Part shown: piece after piece, positions 1-11,692 of the stretch
How the letters are laid out: every line of letters starts with the position of its first letter
How positions within the stretch are numbered: position 1 is the stretch's first letter
From: Diatrype stigma
Taxonomy: Eukaryota > Ascomycota > Sordariomycetes > Xylariales > Diatrypaceae
Length of the DNA stretch: 64,000 nucleotides
NCBI GenBank assembly: GCA_022225965.2
Contig: JAKJXP020000015.1
Coordinates: 533,750-597,749, forward strand
Direction of reading: 5' to 3'
Notes under the pieces: model-generated
Told to the model about the DNA's origin: nothing
Database searches by the model: none
What the model saw: the letters and a program-made list of their open reading frames with translations, nothing else
Program-made: the position numbers and the translations under genes

Positions 1-2319
1 AGTGACCTGTTGAAACGACATCTCGGTCGGTACGCAACGCCGCCAGGACCCAGCACCCGTAGGGCACAAGCATGCGATGCTTGCCACGCCAGTAAACTGA
101 AATGCTATGGCGGGCCACCTTGTTCCTTATGCCAGAACCGAGGTGTACGCTGTACCTTTACAACAAACAGCCAGGATGTCTCCACAAGTCATGCTTCTTC
201 AACTGTCTTGGATGGAAGTCATGGTGCTGTTGTTAGCACCCCTCTTGCGGACAACGACGACGTGGGGGGTCTTGCTTCCGCGGACACCCAGACACGCGCG
301 GTTGTTGAGACTCACACAACTTCGCACACAGCAGCGACCTTCTTAAGCAATTTGACCATTTCGGTCTTATGGGAAGATGTGCCAACGGACAGAGGCACAG
401 GCCCAGAAGAAGCAGTACCCCATACCTCCTTATCCGAGAAGCACATCCCTCTAACGACGAAAGGGGGAATCGAAATCATACGCAGCTTAGTCGTTGATCG
501 CGATCTGTCTTCACTAAAGGAGGCTCGGGGAACCCCTACAGAGTTTATGCCGTGGGTTATAAGTTGTTGTGACTCGTACTTTGATATCTTTCACCATCAC
601 TGGCCTATCGTCCCTCGAACACTCTTCCACGTCGAGAAGGCCCCACTCCTCCTTGCCGTAACTATAGTCGTTATCGGTGCATGGGTTGCAGACTTGGAGG
701 ATGATGCAAAGGAAGCTTCTGCTGATTTGCATGGGTTCTTGCTCGACCTACTCTTCGAGGAGACGGTACGTCGTCTTTATCAAGTTGCTAAAAATACTGA
801 CTTGTTAACCATGAGAAGTGCAACCGTATGACGGATTCCCGCGACAAACCATGGCCCTCGGAAATGTTTCAAGCTGCGGCGTTGAACATCATCTTTGCCC
901 TATATCATCGAGTCTGTTACTTGCTGCTGCGTTCATGTAGCGATTTCTATTACCCACACCACTGACATTTCTCCAGGACGGAGGTGTTACCAACCGAGCA
1001 ATGCTCCTCAATAGTCTATTCGTCCCTCTCCTTCGGAAAGCTGGGGTGTTCGACGCGAACGCCGCGGCTTACCAAGCCCGTATCCATTTCCCGGGTACAT
1101 TCCTACCATACAACTACTACGTACGAGAGTGGCCAAGAAGGTTTGTTTGTTCGTTCCTCTTCCTCCCCGCGCCTCTCATCGTTAATCTATCCATACGCAC
1201 GCTGACAGTAGCCAACAAAGGCTTGTGTTCTATCTATTCAAGGCCAGCACTGTCATGTCGCTACTCTGCAATCAACCACCCACCATTCACTGCGAAGAAC
1301 TTAGCGTCGCTTTACCATCAACTTTCGCCCACTGGAATGCTCAAAGGCTGGATATATTGTATGAGCGTTCAGACATAGAGCCATCAGGCAGAGCTAGGTG
1401 CAACCTACTCATGATGATCCGCACTACGCGAAGAGCCACGCCCTCTGTGTTTCTTGTTGAGGACATACACCTAGGCTTATGCGGGATGTTTCAAGACGTG
1501 TGGAGGTACACCGAGTCACGTCGCACCGGCGTACCATCATCGCCACCTTCCAACCAGGGATCAGACTATGATGGCCACGATGCTATGGAAACCCTATCGG
1601 CCCGGCTGGATGCATGGAAAGCCGAACTTGACCGGACTTCAGCCCTGTGCAGGCACCAGAGCGTTCAACGCGACGATTCTGTAGAATTCCCGCTGCAGGC
1701 CTACCGCGGTTTCGAAGATCAGGAACTGGGACAGGCACAAGGGCGCTCGGGTCCGGGTTCGGGGTGGAGATCCATGGCGCTGAACCGCGTCAAGGCTCTG
1801 GTACAAGAGGCGACCACCTTGTATCACCTACTCAGTCTGCAGCTATATACAGACGGAAACATGGCCGTCGACGGCTCCGGTACATCGTTAGGCCGCTGTA
1901 CTTCGGGTGCAGAGGAGTCGTCCACGACTAGATCCTCTGCAGAGAATGGCGAGTGGACGGCACGGTGGGTGCGATCGAAAGCCGCACGAAAGCCGATGTC
2001 ACACGCTGTCGCGCTATCGAAGACAACTCGAGCGGCCGCCGTAGGAAATGGCAGAGCCCGCGGCAGCAGGATTCGGGCCCTGGACCCCCTGGCTCCCTTG
2101 GCCGTGACGGTCAGTTCCAGCGTGATGCGAGTCTGGAGGGCGGCGGCTGTGGACTCGAAATGCACCTTCGGCGCAGTAGTAGGTACGCAACGCACGGAAC
2201 TCGGGCTGGACCATAACGGCTTGTATAGGGGGCGGGAGCTAGAGGCGTGGTTCCAAACAGGGGGGGTTGCCATGGTGGATGGTGTTCCGGTTTGCCAATG
2301 TGCTGCGGAATCAGATTAG
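1..2319 (+). CDS. C2H2 plus Zn2Cys6 transcription factor (5' truncated by window)
   Basis: This is a nuclear DNA-binding regulator. The first codons read SDLLKRHLGR, the helix half of a C2H2 zinc finger whose cysteines lie outside the window. A Zn2Cys6 cluster follows directly (CDACHASKLKC, then CSLCQNRGVRC), with fungal spacing C-x2-C-x6-C-x5-C-x2-C-x6-C. The remainder resembles a fungal transcription-factor middle domain, including WPRSSQQRLVFYLFKAS just after the third intron. I read four exons: 1-765, 819-911, 977-1140 and 1209-2319 (introns of 53, 65 and 68 nt), giving 710 codons in frame to the stop at 2319. The first acceptor could also lie 4 nt upstream, at 814, which keeps the frame. 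The second donor (GTCTGT) is weak. C2H2/Zn2Cys6 fusions are a known Pezizomycotina class. Its target is unknown, but the P450 706 bp downstream on the same strand is a natural candidate. The family call is firm; the exact exon borders are less sure. Confidence 0.85.
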
Positions 2320-3024
2320 GCATCTGCAAAACCCCCAGACTTTCCTCTGAACTGAGGTCACTCGAGTATACACAAGAAGCAGCAAGGTCCGACTTTGCGT
2401 AGTAGCTTTTCATGGTCACGGCGACGCGTATGCCAAGCATTATCTATTCTCGGTGAATGTCTGAATATTTATACCGCACATGCCTCGTCAAGTCTGACCC
2501 TCCGGGCTGCAGAAGTGCTTTGCTTCATATGCAGGTTCAATCTGGGCTTAGGGTTAGATTCAGGGTTAGCAATACAACAGGTCCCACACGAAGTTATCCC
2601 CTTCAAACCTTGAGGGCGAGAACTACCACATCTTCCAACAGAATGCTACTGACGGACTATATGACCAATACAGCACCAAAGAGATAAAATAAGAACGACG
2701 ACCAACATGCTGCTACGGGTCTGGTTCAATGCGGGTGTACCTCAAAATATAATTGGAACTGCAGCCCTCACTCAAGTAAGGGGTGAAAAGGAGGGGTTGT
2801 GACTTTCAAGAGCCAACAATACAGGAACCTTGATCCAATTATCGCCGGTAATGCTATCGGCATAAATGAATGTTATGATATATCTGCTGCATGTGCACGA
2901 CTACACCAACTTCATGCGAGGTGCCTTTCTTGCCAGCCCATGACGCATTCAACCTCCGCAACTCAGTCGCTGTCTCTTCCAGTCCTACTTCCTCCAGCCG
3001 AGGACATAGTGAGTCATCAACACA
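2320..3024. other. intergenic, TF to P450
   Basis: This 705-bp spacer holds the 3' end of the zinc-factor gene and the promoter of the P450. I see no supported gene, repeat or RNA in it; the open frames here are short and have no family signal. Confidence 0.6.
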
Positions 3025-4776
3025 ATGCGACAATTATTGCAGCGGGAACTTAGCATACTGCAAGAGCAGCATGCTGCCATGGGCGACGCAATCACAGCCG
3101 TGTGGCACAACAAATCCGAGCTTCTCGTCCCCTTTCTCAAAAGAGTACGAGACTCTTTGCTTACATCATCTACTCCAACATCTCAATTACTATATACAGC
3201 GGGTATCTCGTTGCTCCTTGTCATAGCGATTGTCGTGGACCAGGTCAGAGCGCGAAGGTCTTCACTTCGTCGACTAGGATTGCCAGTAGTCCGTCCGCCC
3301 AAGGGAGTGCATCGCTTCGACTATAAGGCTATACTGTCCGAAGGGGCTCGTAAGCACCCCGATTCACCATACCTAATCACCTACTCGGGGTTTGAATACG
3401 TCGTTTTCCCGGCCTCCAGTTGGGATGAGATCAAACGCGTACCACCAACAAAAGCCTCGGCGCTGCTGTACTTCACCCACGTCTTTTTCGGAGGGTGGAA
3501 GCTGCTCGGTAATGATATGAGCGCCGTCCACAAAGCCATTGGGGTGGATCTTACCCGAGCTGTACCTGTTCGGGTCCATGCACACCAAGAGAGCGCCCGT
3601 CTCGCATGCGATTCTGCTTTGGGGCAATGCCCTGAATGGAAGTCTTTCCCTATGTATTTTACTCTACAGGCGATAATAGCAGCTACAAATGCCACAGGCC
3701 TAGTGGGACCGGAGATGGGAAGCGACAAACGATGGCTTTTGGCAGTCCAGGCGTTCCCCATGGTGATAGTGGTTGCGATATACCTCTCCAGTCTGCCGCC
3801 GCGCTTTCTTCGGCCACTTGTAACATTCTTCGCCTTTCTGCCTGTCTGGGCAGTATACTGGTACATGAGATTCCTTCTTCGTGCCGTGGTGAAACAAGAC
3901 ATTCGAGAGTATGAAACGGCATATCAGGAAGACGAGAACCGCGAGCTGATGCGAGCGAAGCCAGATAAGAAGTTTCCCATGACCGCCTGGATGCTATCGC
4001 GCTATGCACCCGAGGAGCGTACTCCTCAGCAGGTTGCTCATGATTTCATTGTGGTCTCGTTCGAGTCGACGCCTTCTACATCCTCCGCCTTGTACTTCAT
4101 CATGGCCGAGCTTTTGGTGCGTCCAGAATTGGTGGATGAACTAAGGGATGAAATTGAAAGTGTCATGGTGGATGGCCAACTACCTCAATCCTATCTCGGT
4201 GAACTAAAGAAGCTGGATAGTTTCATGCGAGAGTGTGCTCGTTTCAACCCACACGGCTACAGTAAGTTATACCCCAAAAATTAAAAGGCATCTTTTAGGT
4301 ATTGGTGTCGTTTACTGAAACACGCATGAATAGTGTCCTTATTTCGACGATTGCGTACGCCGCTCAAGCTATCCAACTGCCCTGAGCTCCCTGTCGGCTC
4401 CGTGATATGTGTCGACGTACACGACGTTCCGTGGTCAGACAAGTTGTGGAGGGATCCAACGGAGTTTGACCCCTGGCGTTTCCTCAAGCTACGACAACAG
4501 CCGGGACTCGAACAGCGGCATCAGTACACTACTCTAGGGCCGGACAGCCCTGGCTGGGGAGACGGCCTGCAGGCATGCCCCGGGCGCGTATTTGCAGGAA
4601 ATACCCTCAAGGTCACACTGGCAAACTTGCTCCTGAAGTATGACTTCAAGCTTCCAGATGGATCGGTGCCTAAAAGGAATTCCATGCCCAACGGTTCCGC
4701 CCGTCCTGACATGGGAGTTCGTATCATGTTCCGAGAACGTAAGAAAAAGCTGTGGATAGAGAACCGAATCTACTGA
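3025..4776 (+). CDS. cytochrome P450 monooxygenase, membrane-anchored
   Basis: A haem-thiolate mono-oxygenase, probably ER-bound. It has two exons, 3025-4261 and 4334-4776 (72-nt intron, donor GTAAGT), giving 559 aa. A hydrophobic anchor lies at about residues 55-72. The ExxR of helix K is ECAR at 403-406, followed by a PERF-like FDPWRF. The haem loop is PGWGDGLQACPGRVFAG with the ligand Cys494; Trp replaces the usual Phe, as in fungal ent-kaurene-oxidase-like/CYP68-type enzymes. The helix I stretch VVSFESTPSTSS also departs from the textbook AGxDTT, as is common in that group. A start at Met19 (MGDAITAVW) is a reasonable alternative. It lies downstream of a zinc-cluster regulator and converges on an SDR with only 262 bp between stops, which fits a role in secondary metabolism. 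The substrate cannot be read from sequence. Confidence 0.92.
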
Positions 4777-5038
4777 ATGGTTCATCTATACTACCTAGGT
4801 ACCGTGTATCATTTGTATGAGTTGATAACCCCCTAGGTTCCATACGAAGTGGCCAGAGAGGCTGGAGGGGACTAGACTGATATTGAGCATATACAATATG
4901 TGGGGCAATATACCCCTATTCTAACACCGTGTACTAATATTACATGTATGAAAGAAGAATATACCTAGATATGAATCGACGCCATTACGTCAACACTGCA
5001 TGGTAATGTCGATTTCAGCTAGTTAACCCCTGAATGAC

Positions 5039-6099
5039 TCACTCGAAATTGGCCTTCTCTCTCAGAATGGCCATGATTTCGTCAAAGGTCCTGTGGTAGA
5101 GATTTTCGCTGCGCTCAGTCGCGAGAAACATAGCTGGCCTACGGAGGATCTCAGTCACGACTCAGACAGAAATATACATTAGGACTACACATAGATAGTT
5201 ACTTACGGCGGCAACTCGTCGTTCAGCCAGAGCCTTCCGTGGCTCTCGCGCCCCAGGCCGGTAGCGCTGACCAGCGTCCGGGCACCTTGTTCGGCGGTTC
5301 GCCCGCAGAGTAGCTTGTATGGGTAGACAATGATTCTCGTGAAAAGATCGTAATTCTGGTGTAGGTTCGTCCTGCACATGGCTGGGCAGCAGCAGTTGAT
5401 GACGACGTTTTTATCCCCCCCGCATGCATCAGCCATACCCCGCATGAAGTATCTTGCTGCCAGTTTGACCAAGTAATATTGAGATATGTGGTCAAAGCTG
5501 GACGAGTCGTTGATGCGCTCGATCAGAGATCGGTCACCAGGCGGTATCCATTTCTCGTCGACTTCCTGCGTCGCCAGGCTGTTGAGGAAACAAAGATGTG
5601 CTGGATCCCCACCACCGCCACGTCCTGCTGACCGGGCCCCCGTTTCCCGAACCTTGGGGAGCAGGAGAAGTGCCATCAGGGCCGTGGATAGAACGTTGAC
5701 TTGCAAGTTCAGCTCGTAGCCCTCGGGGCTCAGGGTAAACCTAGGCATCATGACCCCGGCGCAGAGAAGCACGACGTGCAGTTCGCCGACCTCTTCGCTG
5801 ACACGACGGCAGAAAGCCGCCACAGAGGCGAACTCCGTTAAGTCCACGGTCATCACGACGATGTCGGCCGAGCTGCTCGTCTTATGATTGATCAAAGCCT
5901 TAGCTGCCTCGCCTTTCTCCTTCGAGCGGACGGCTAAGATCATTTTGGATACCCCTAGCTGCGCGTACTTCATCGCGGCGTGGAAGCCCATGCCCGAATT
6001 AGCCCCGGTAACGAGGACCGTCTTTCCCTTGAGAGAAAGGTGTGTAGGGTCGGCAGGAGGATTCCTGGCTTCCCAGAACTGTGTCATTAAAGAGGGCAT
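5039..6099 (-). CDS. short-chain dehydrogenase/reductase
   Basis: An NAD(P)-dependent oxidoreductase of the SDR superfamily. A Rossmann fold near the N-terminus carries TGANSGMG (31-38). The catalytic set is visible: Asn135 in LQVNV, Ser174 in FLNSLA, Tyr208 and Lys212 in YYLVK. The usual NAG motif reads LLCAGV, so Cys113 replaces Asn. I read exon 1 as 6099-5207 and exon 2 as 5138-5039, joined over a 68-nt intron (donor GTAAGT, acceptor CCGTAG). This adds a normal fungal C-terminus (PAMFLATERSENLYHRTF and on) and gives 330 aa. Two upstream AG sites give an early stop or an out-of-frame tail, which favours this acceptor. It is convergent with the P450, so the two may act on one pathway. No substrate specificity is evident. 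Confidence 0.92.
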
Positions 6100-6997
6100 C
6101 GTAGGCGACGCCTTTCCGACCAGGGCAGAGGATTTTTGAGGTCAGAACAGGAGTGGCGTTGACCTGTAGGGAGTAGATGCGCACAACCGAAGGAGGTCGA
6201 CTTTTTCCACCATGAATAGGCTGGTTATCACTTGTCTGGGCTGTCTAAGACCGTTGGTTTTACGGGGAGACCCTGACCAATATGGTTTGTGATACTGCGC
6301 CTGACTGATCATCTACCAACCGCATAAGATGTTGGGCGCAATATCCCTGGTTCTTGGCACGAGTAGTCCTTACCATGTGTACCTAGTATCCAGGTATTTC
6401 TGGCGTGGGTACAATAGTACTTTTCTATAAATCTTAAATATATATTGTACTGTGTGTCAGTTGTAACTTAAGTTGAGATACGAGAGACCACGCAACTCCG
6501 AACACGTTGTCAGCAATGTCTCCTATTAGTAGATGAACTGCGCAAATATTGGACTTGAAAAAAATAGAACGTTTTGTGCAGGAATCGCGAAGGCATGCTA
6601 CGTGAAATTCAGCAAGCATACCGTAGCAAGACCAGCGTAACAGACTCTTGGTCTAATAAATAAAATCAAAATCAACTGGGTTTCGAGTGTCTATGTCTAA
6701 TCGGTATGGCTCGAAGTACAGGGTTACAGGGAAAGGGCGGAAGCACTGAGTAAGACAGGAAGGGTTCAGTGATGTTGAGAAGAGAGGCCACTGCCTTTCA
6801 TGAGTTGATAATTACCGCCAGACTCCGGAGTTGTGGTTTCTAAGTACGCCGACTTCCCTGATCTAAGTAGTTATTCTACACAGCATGAAACCTGAGTTCA
6901 TGGTAGCTCGTTCGTACAATGTTCCTTGACGTCACTGACGCCTCCCTGGCGGATAGCCCGCATCCCCTGTTTCTGTGTTTGCGACAACCGAATCTTT
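6100..6997. other. intergenic, SDR to second Zn2Cys6 factor
   Basis: About 0.9 kb. It contains the SDR promoter (read leftwards) and the 3' flank of the next minus-strand gene. An AT-rich stretch lies near 6420-6450. I found no supported gene or structured repeat. Confidence 0.5.
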
Positions 6998-9519
6998 TCA
7001 TCGCATCGGGCTCTGCCACGTGAAAAAGTCGCTGATCCACGGATCTTCCGTGAAATCCGCCCACATGAAATCCTGCATTACGTCAAGCGAAGACGGGAGT
7101 TCGGCAGCACTGTTTAGATCACCGACTACTGCACCACTACCAACACCACCAACGCCAGCATCGCCCATAGTGACATCCACCGCCGATGGTCCTACCATAT
7201 CCTCTGTAGTCGATGTCGCCGTCGCCACGGTATTGCTAGCCCCACCACTCATAGTATCGCCACCACCAACAGCACCAGCACTTGCAGTGATGGCGTTTGT
7301 GGCGGCGGCGGTATTGCTGCTCGGGGGGATGGCGCCAACGTGTTCGAGCGAAGCGCGCCAGATGGGGATGGTGGCGCGCAGGGCCTGGGCGCCCTTGGTG
7401 AACATGTCACCGCCGTCGGGGCCGTCGCTCTCGAGGCCGACGGCGCGCGCCACCGACGCGAAGCGCTCTTCGCCTAGGACGAGCACCCCGATCAAGTCTA
7501 CCGTGTGGCGGATAGAGGCGCGATCCCACGCCGGGTCGTCCGACAGCGATAGCCGGTAGAGGATCTGCGTCGCGCGCGCGTAGTGCAGGAACATCTGCCA
7601 TGATATTGGCGTGAGTAAATAGGGGGGGCGAGGGGTAGTATGCCGTGCAGGAGCAAAGTGGAAGGTTTGCTGGGATGTTGTAACGGATGCGTTGGGTACT
7701 TACTGGCATCGAAAAACCGATATACTCGGCGGCTTCGAACGAGAAGTAATTTTCAAGGCATAGCTTAATGGCTCGTAAGCATAGGTCGAAGCACTCCGTC
7801 CGGCCGAAGTCTATGAACCCCGGCGTGGCACTAGGGGTCGGGCTCTGCATCGGTAGGTCGTTAATCTGAGCTTCGGCGGAATAGAGGTAAGTCTGAACGA
7901 TTTCTATTCGTTTCAGGCACATCGGTTAGTTCATAAAGATAAAGGCGGGTGTGCATTGGTATAAGAGAGATATTATGTATGTGACATCGCTTAAACGAGA
8001 CAACATAGCAAAGGAAAGGAGGGAAGACCGAAGAATGTGACGGTACGTACTGTTCTCCTTCAGCGTATCCGGCAGATTCCGTCTAATCTCCTCTAGGTTC
8101 GCCCGCAGCCCCTTGACATAGTACATGGCGGTCGCCTTCGGCGCGCCAGGCCGGCCACCAAAGTCGGAGACGTTCCACTGGACGTGCGAGAAATCCTCGA
8201 GGACCTTGAAGATGCGGACGAGCGTGGCGAGGACCTGATCCCCGGGCCACTCGGGCTCGTTCCAGAGCTTCTCCAGGGAATCTTCCATATATGGGGTCCA
8301 GCGCATGATCTGGGTCTTGAGGAAATAAAAGTTGCTGTACACGGTCGAGGTTAGCATATGCATAAGAAGAGATGTGAAGAAAGGAAGGAGTAAGAAAAAG
8401 GGGGTATATACTTAGCGCTTATGATATAACATGCCAGAACAGCCCTACGGTGCTCGTGGGTGCGGTCTGAAGAGGTCCAGGGTACCTGGCAGGTAAATCG
8501 ATAGGGCTTGAAGGCGTGTGCTTCCTTGAGGGGGTTGAAATGGGAGGGCTTGTCCAGCCGCAGGTCGGATATTATGCCGGTGGCGATGCCCGTGAAGACG
8601 GCCATCATCGGCCTCCCCATAGCCTGGACCATACCCCTGTGAATAGGGCACGCGTTAGTTGATAACCGATCAATGTTATTCTATCTTAGTTTGTCTCCAT
8701 CTCGACCAAGCGCGAAAATAGACACTTAAATGGAAACATGGGAACAGAGTAGAGAAGCAAACCCGCCGTAACGCGGATCAGAATACGTACCAGCCGAGAA
8801 ACCCGAGTAGCCCGAGCAGTAAATCCATGGTACGGTCCGACTGACCGAGGACCTGCTGCCCGATGATCTCCCGTATTCTATGGCCGAGCGCGGCCTGTTG
8901 CACTGACGACTTGCAAGTCAGGGTGCGTATATTGAGCCACAGGAATGGCCGCTTCTTCTGCAGCTCTTCGGCACTACAGAAAATGCATGTTAGCAACAAG
9001 CACCTGGTCAAACTCCGTTCGAGTGGAACGCAAGGGGAAGGCAGAGAGACAGAAGAGTAGGAATGGAGTCCGGGACGGCAGAAAGACCGAGTCAAACCAA
9101 ACAAGCGTAGCAAAACTCAGTAACAGGGGGAAACGTACGTAGTCTCCGGTGATATATAAACAAACGGAAAGAAGCGCAAGTGGTTATCGCGGAAGAACTG
9201 CAAACACTCCTCCGCCTTCGCGGGCTCGAGCTCGGGTATGTGCGGGGCCGGCGTCCCCGGCGGCAGCTGGAAGCACGACGACGCCGCTATGTGGAACGGG
9301 TTTTTACCGCCACCACCACCACCACCACCACCACGGGGTGCCATGTCCCCACTGCGCAGCCGGGCCTGCGGCCGCGACACTACGTTCTCGTCGCCGGCGG
9401 CGCTGGATTCCGGCGTCGGGATCTGGTGCGGCGTCGGCCCGCTGCTGTTGCTGGTGCCGGGACCCGTCGTGGTGCCGCTATCGGCGCCGACATCGGTAGC
9501 GGTCGGGGTAGCGGCAGCA

Positions 9520-9553
<34 letters not shown>

Positions 9554-10025
9554 AAGCGGCAGCATGTTGCGACCGCAGCAGGGAGACGAGGTCGTCGAGC
9601 TTCTCCTCGAGCTGGGCCGTCCTCGCCGTGGTGGTTTCCCCGCCCGGACTGCCATTGCCACTGCCGCCAGTTCCGCCGGCGGCCCCTCCTAGTGACCGGG
9701 CGGCGGTCCGGCGGGCGGTGCCCCGCTTCCGCACCGTCGCGGACGGCGTGCATTCCCGGCCGAGCCGGTAGCAGCGATCGCACTTGGAGTCCGGGCCGGG
9801 AGGCTTACCGCCACCGGGGCCGGCGCGGCTGACGCACTTGCATTTCGCTTTGGCGCAGTTGGTGCAGGCGTGGCCGTAGGGGGCTGAGATGCGCTGCTGT
9901 TGTTGTTGCTGCTGGTGGTGTTGAGGTGATGTCGATGATGACAAGGATGATCTTTGGTGGTGGTTATTGTTGGCTAGCGGCGGTCTTGGTAGCGCTGCTG
10001 CTGCTGCTGCTGCTGCGGGATCCAT
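6998..10025 (-). CDS. Zn2Cys6 transcription factor, six exons, A/Q-rich N-terminus
   Basis: A nuclear regulator with an N-terminal binuclear zinc cluster (Cys 54, 57, 64, 82, 85, 92; CTNCAKAKCKC ... CDRC ... C) and a fungal middle homology region. The loop between Cys64 and Cys82 is 17 residues long and Gly/Pro-rich. The zinc-cluster wording resembles PrtT/WAR1-like factors, but that is only a resemblance. Exons: 10025-9139, 8973-8791, 8636-8412, 8334-8051, 7903-7704 and 7594-6998, for 791 aa. All phases close, and intron 3 restores ISANNFYFLKTQIMRW. Homopolymers (Ala, Gln, Gly) cover residues 1-50 and several later blocks. I chose the ATG at 10025. The frame stays open upstream, and CATCATCTCAG at about 10065-10075 looks like an acceptor, so an extra 5' exon is possible. 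No regulatory partner is evident. Confidence 0.88.
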
Positions 10026-11692
10026 CCACGCGGCGGCGGAGATTTGAGACACCCACTTCAGACTCCCTGAGATGATGTAAAGGGGCTAACGGTTAAAGTC
10101 CCCGACGGGGCGGCGGGATTGATCCAGAAGGGCGGCGGGAAGTATGTCTTGACTGACTGACTACCTCTACCCTGGGTATGCCGGTATACGGTATAACAAC
10201 GCTCTAAAGTTGCACGCACTCCTATGTATATAGAGCGTACGACACTGCATATGAACGCGGGTTTATTGCGTCTACACAGTAGGTAGTATGTATGGTGGTG
10301 ACGCGATAGCACAAAATACCACCACTACACCGACGTGATCTGCCGTTCCGTGATGCTAAGAGAAAGCCCCCCCTTTACTAGTCAACTCCGGCGGGTTGGA
10401 TGGAAATTGGAGATCACAGATAAGGGCGAAGAAGGGATTCGGGAATGCCGCTTTCGCTTTGCTGGTAGACTGAAAGTAACTATATCGCAGTTCGCGACGA
10501 CCACCACTCCTGAGGAAAGAGGGCGGGTTTGGGTATAAGTGCGGCGGATTCGTTGCGTCCTGTGCGCGAATCCCGAACTCCGCTTCATCTGTGCCGTATA
10601 TAACTGGAGCCTGGGGCAGCGTAGGGCGCGCCATGGGGCTTCACGCCCACCACCAAAGCCCATGACATAAGGTAGTACTTCGTACGTATCCATGTAAGCT
10701 GCTAATACCTAACATCGCTATAGCGCAGACCAAACAGAGCTCATCGATCGCGTAGATAGGCGAAGTGCAATCCAACATATCAAACTAACTTAGCTGGCGA
10801 GTCAGTGACTCACTCACGAATGTCCTTCCTAGATAGTCAAAGTAGTCAGTCAGTCTCATGTGTCGATCTCTGGAGGTTAACTACTTCATTGCTAGTTAGG
10901 TATGAAGTCAGTGAGTGAACTTACCTAATCAGCTCTTAAACATACTCCATCGGATCCCGGATTCTCAACTCCGAAATCCGCCTGAAATCCGTCCCGTCGT
11001 CCATACAAGGCAGTGGACCTGGTAGGTGTATCCAGAAAGGGGTTGGTTCTCCTTATACATTTCAAGTATATCCATACCCTCATAGGTTTCGACTCGGAAA
11101 ATTATTGTGCGCGAGTTGCGCACGCACCAGACATATAATGGCGCAATTGCTGTTCGAGACTTGCAGCCACTCTACAGCAGCCACTCTACCTACATAAAGC
11201 AACTGAATCGAATCGAATAGACTAAACCCGGACAGCATCAAGAATCAGACACGTTTAACCAGCAGCTTACTCTATACCCTCCGTATCGTTTGCTGACAAT
11301 CGTTTATAATGGCCCATTTATGAGACTTACAAACAGTCTTCATATGCAATACGAGCGTCGAATACAGCATGACGACCTGGCTAGATCTAACTCGTTCGTC
11401 AAGGGGTTCACGCCTACATCACACAAATGGTTCAGTTCGTTTGTTTTCTTCGAAGGATAAGAACTCGTATTGCTTAATCCAATCTACCTAATTCAGCCCG
11501 GATAAACGCAGTGGAAGTTGAGTGTGAGGTTTGATAGGCCTGCCACCTTCGCAAAACGGAGGATAGGAACACCCGTCAAGAGCTACCTAGTTGACCACCA
11601 ACAATTGACACAAGCAAGCCCGGTAAAGGGAGAGAGGGGGCAACATATGCAGGGGCGTAGGAAGGCAGGCTAGTGCCGTGGTCACCACCACC
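10026..11692. other. intergenic, promoter side of Zn2Cys6 factor and 3' side of acrB
   Basis: About 1.7 kb between two minus-strand genes. Short GTCAGT/CAGTCA runs occur near 10800-10920. I could not support a gene. The part next to 10026 may hold an unrecognised first exon of the zinc-cluster gene. Confidence 0.45.

Noticed and set aside
9149..9771. Plus-strand frames over the Zn2Cys6 gene
   Set aside because: Ala/Gly/Pro/Arg runs created by triplet repeats on the opposite strand of a gene with clear domains.
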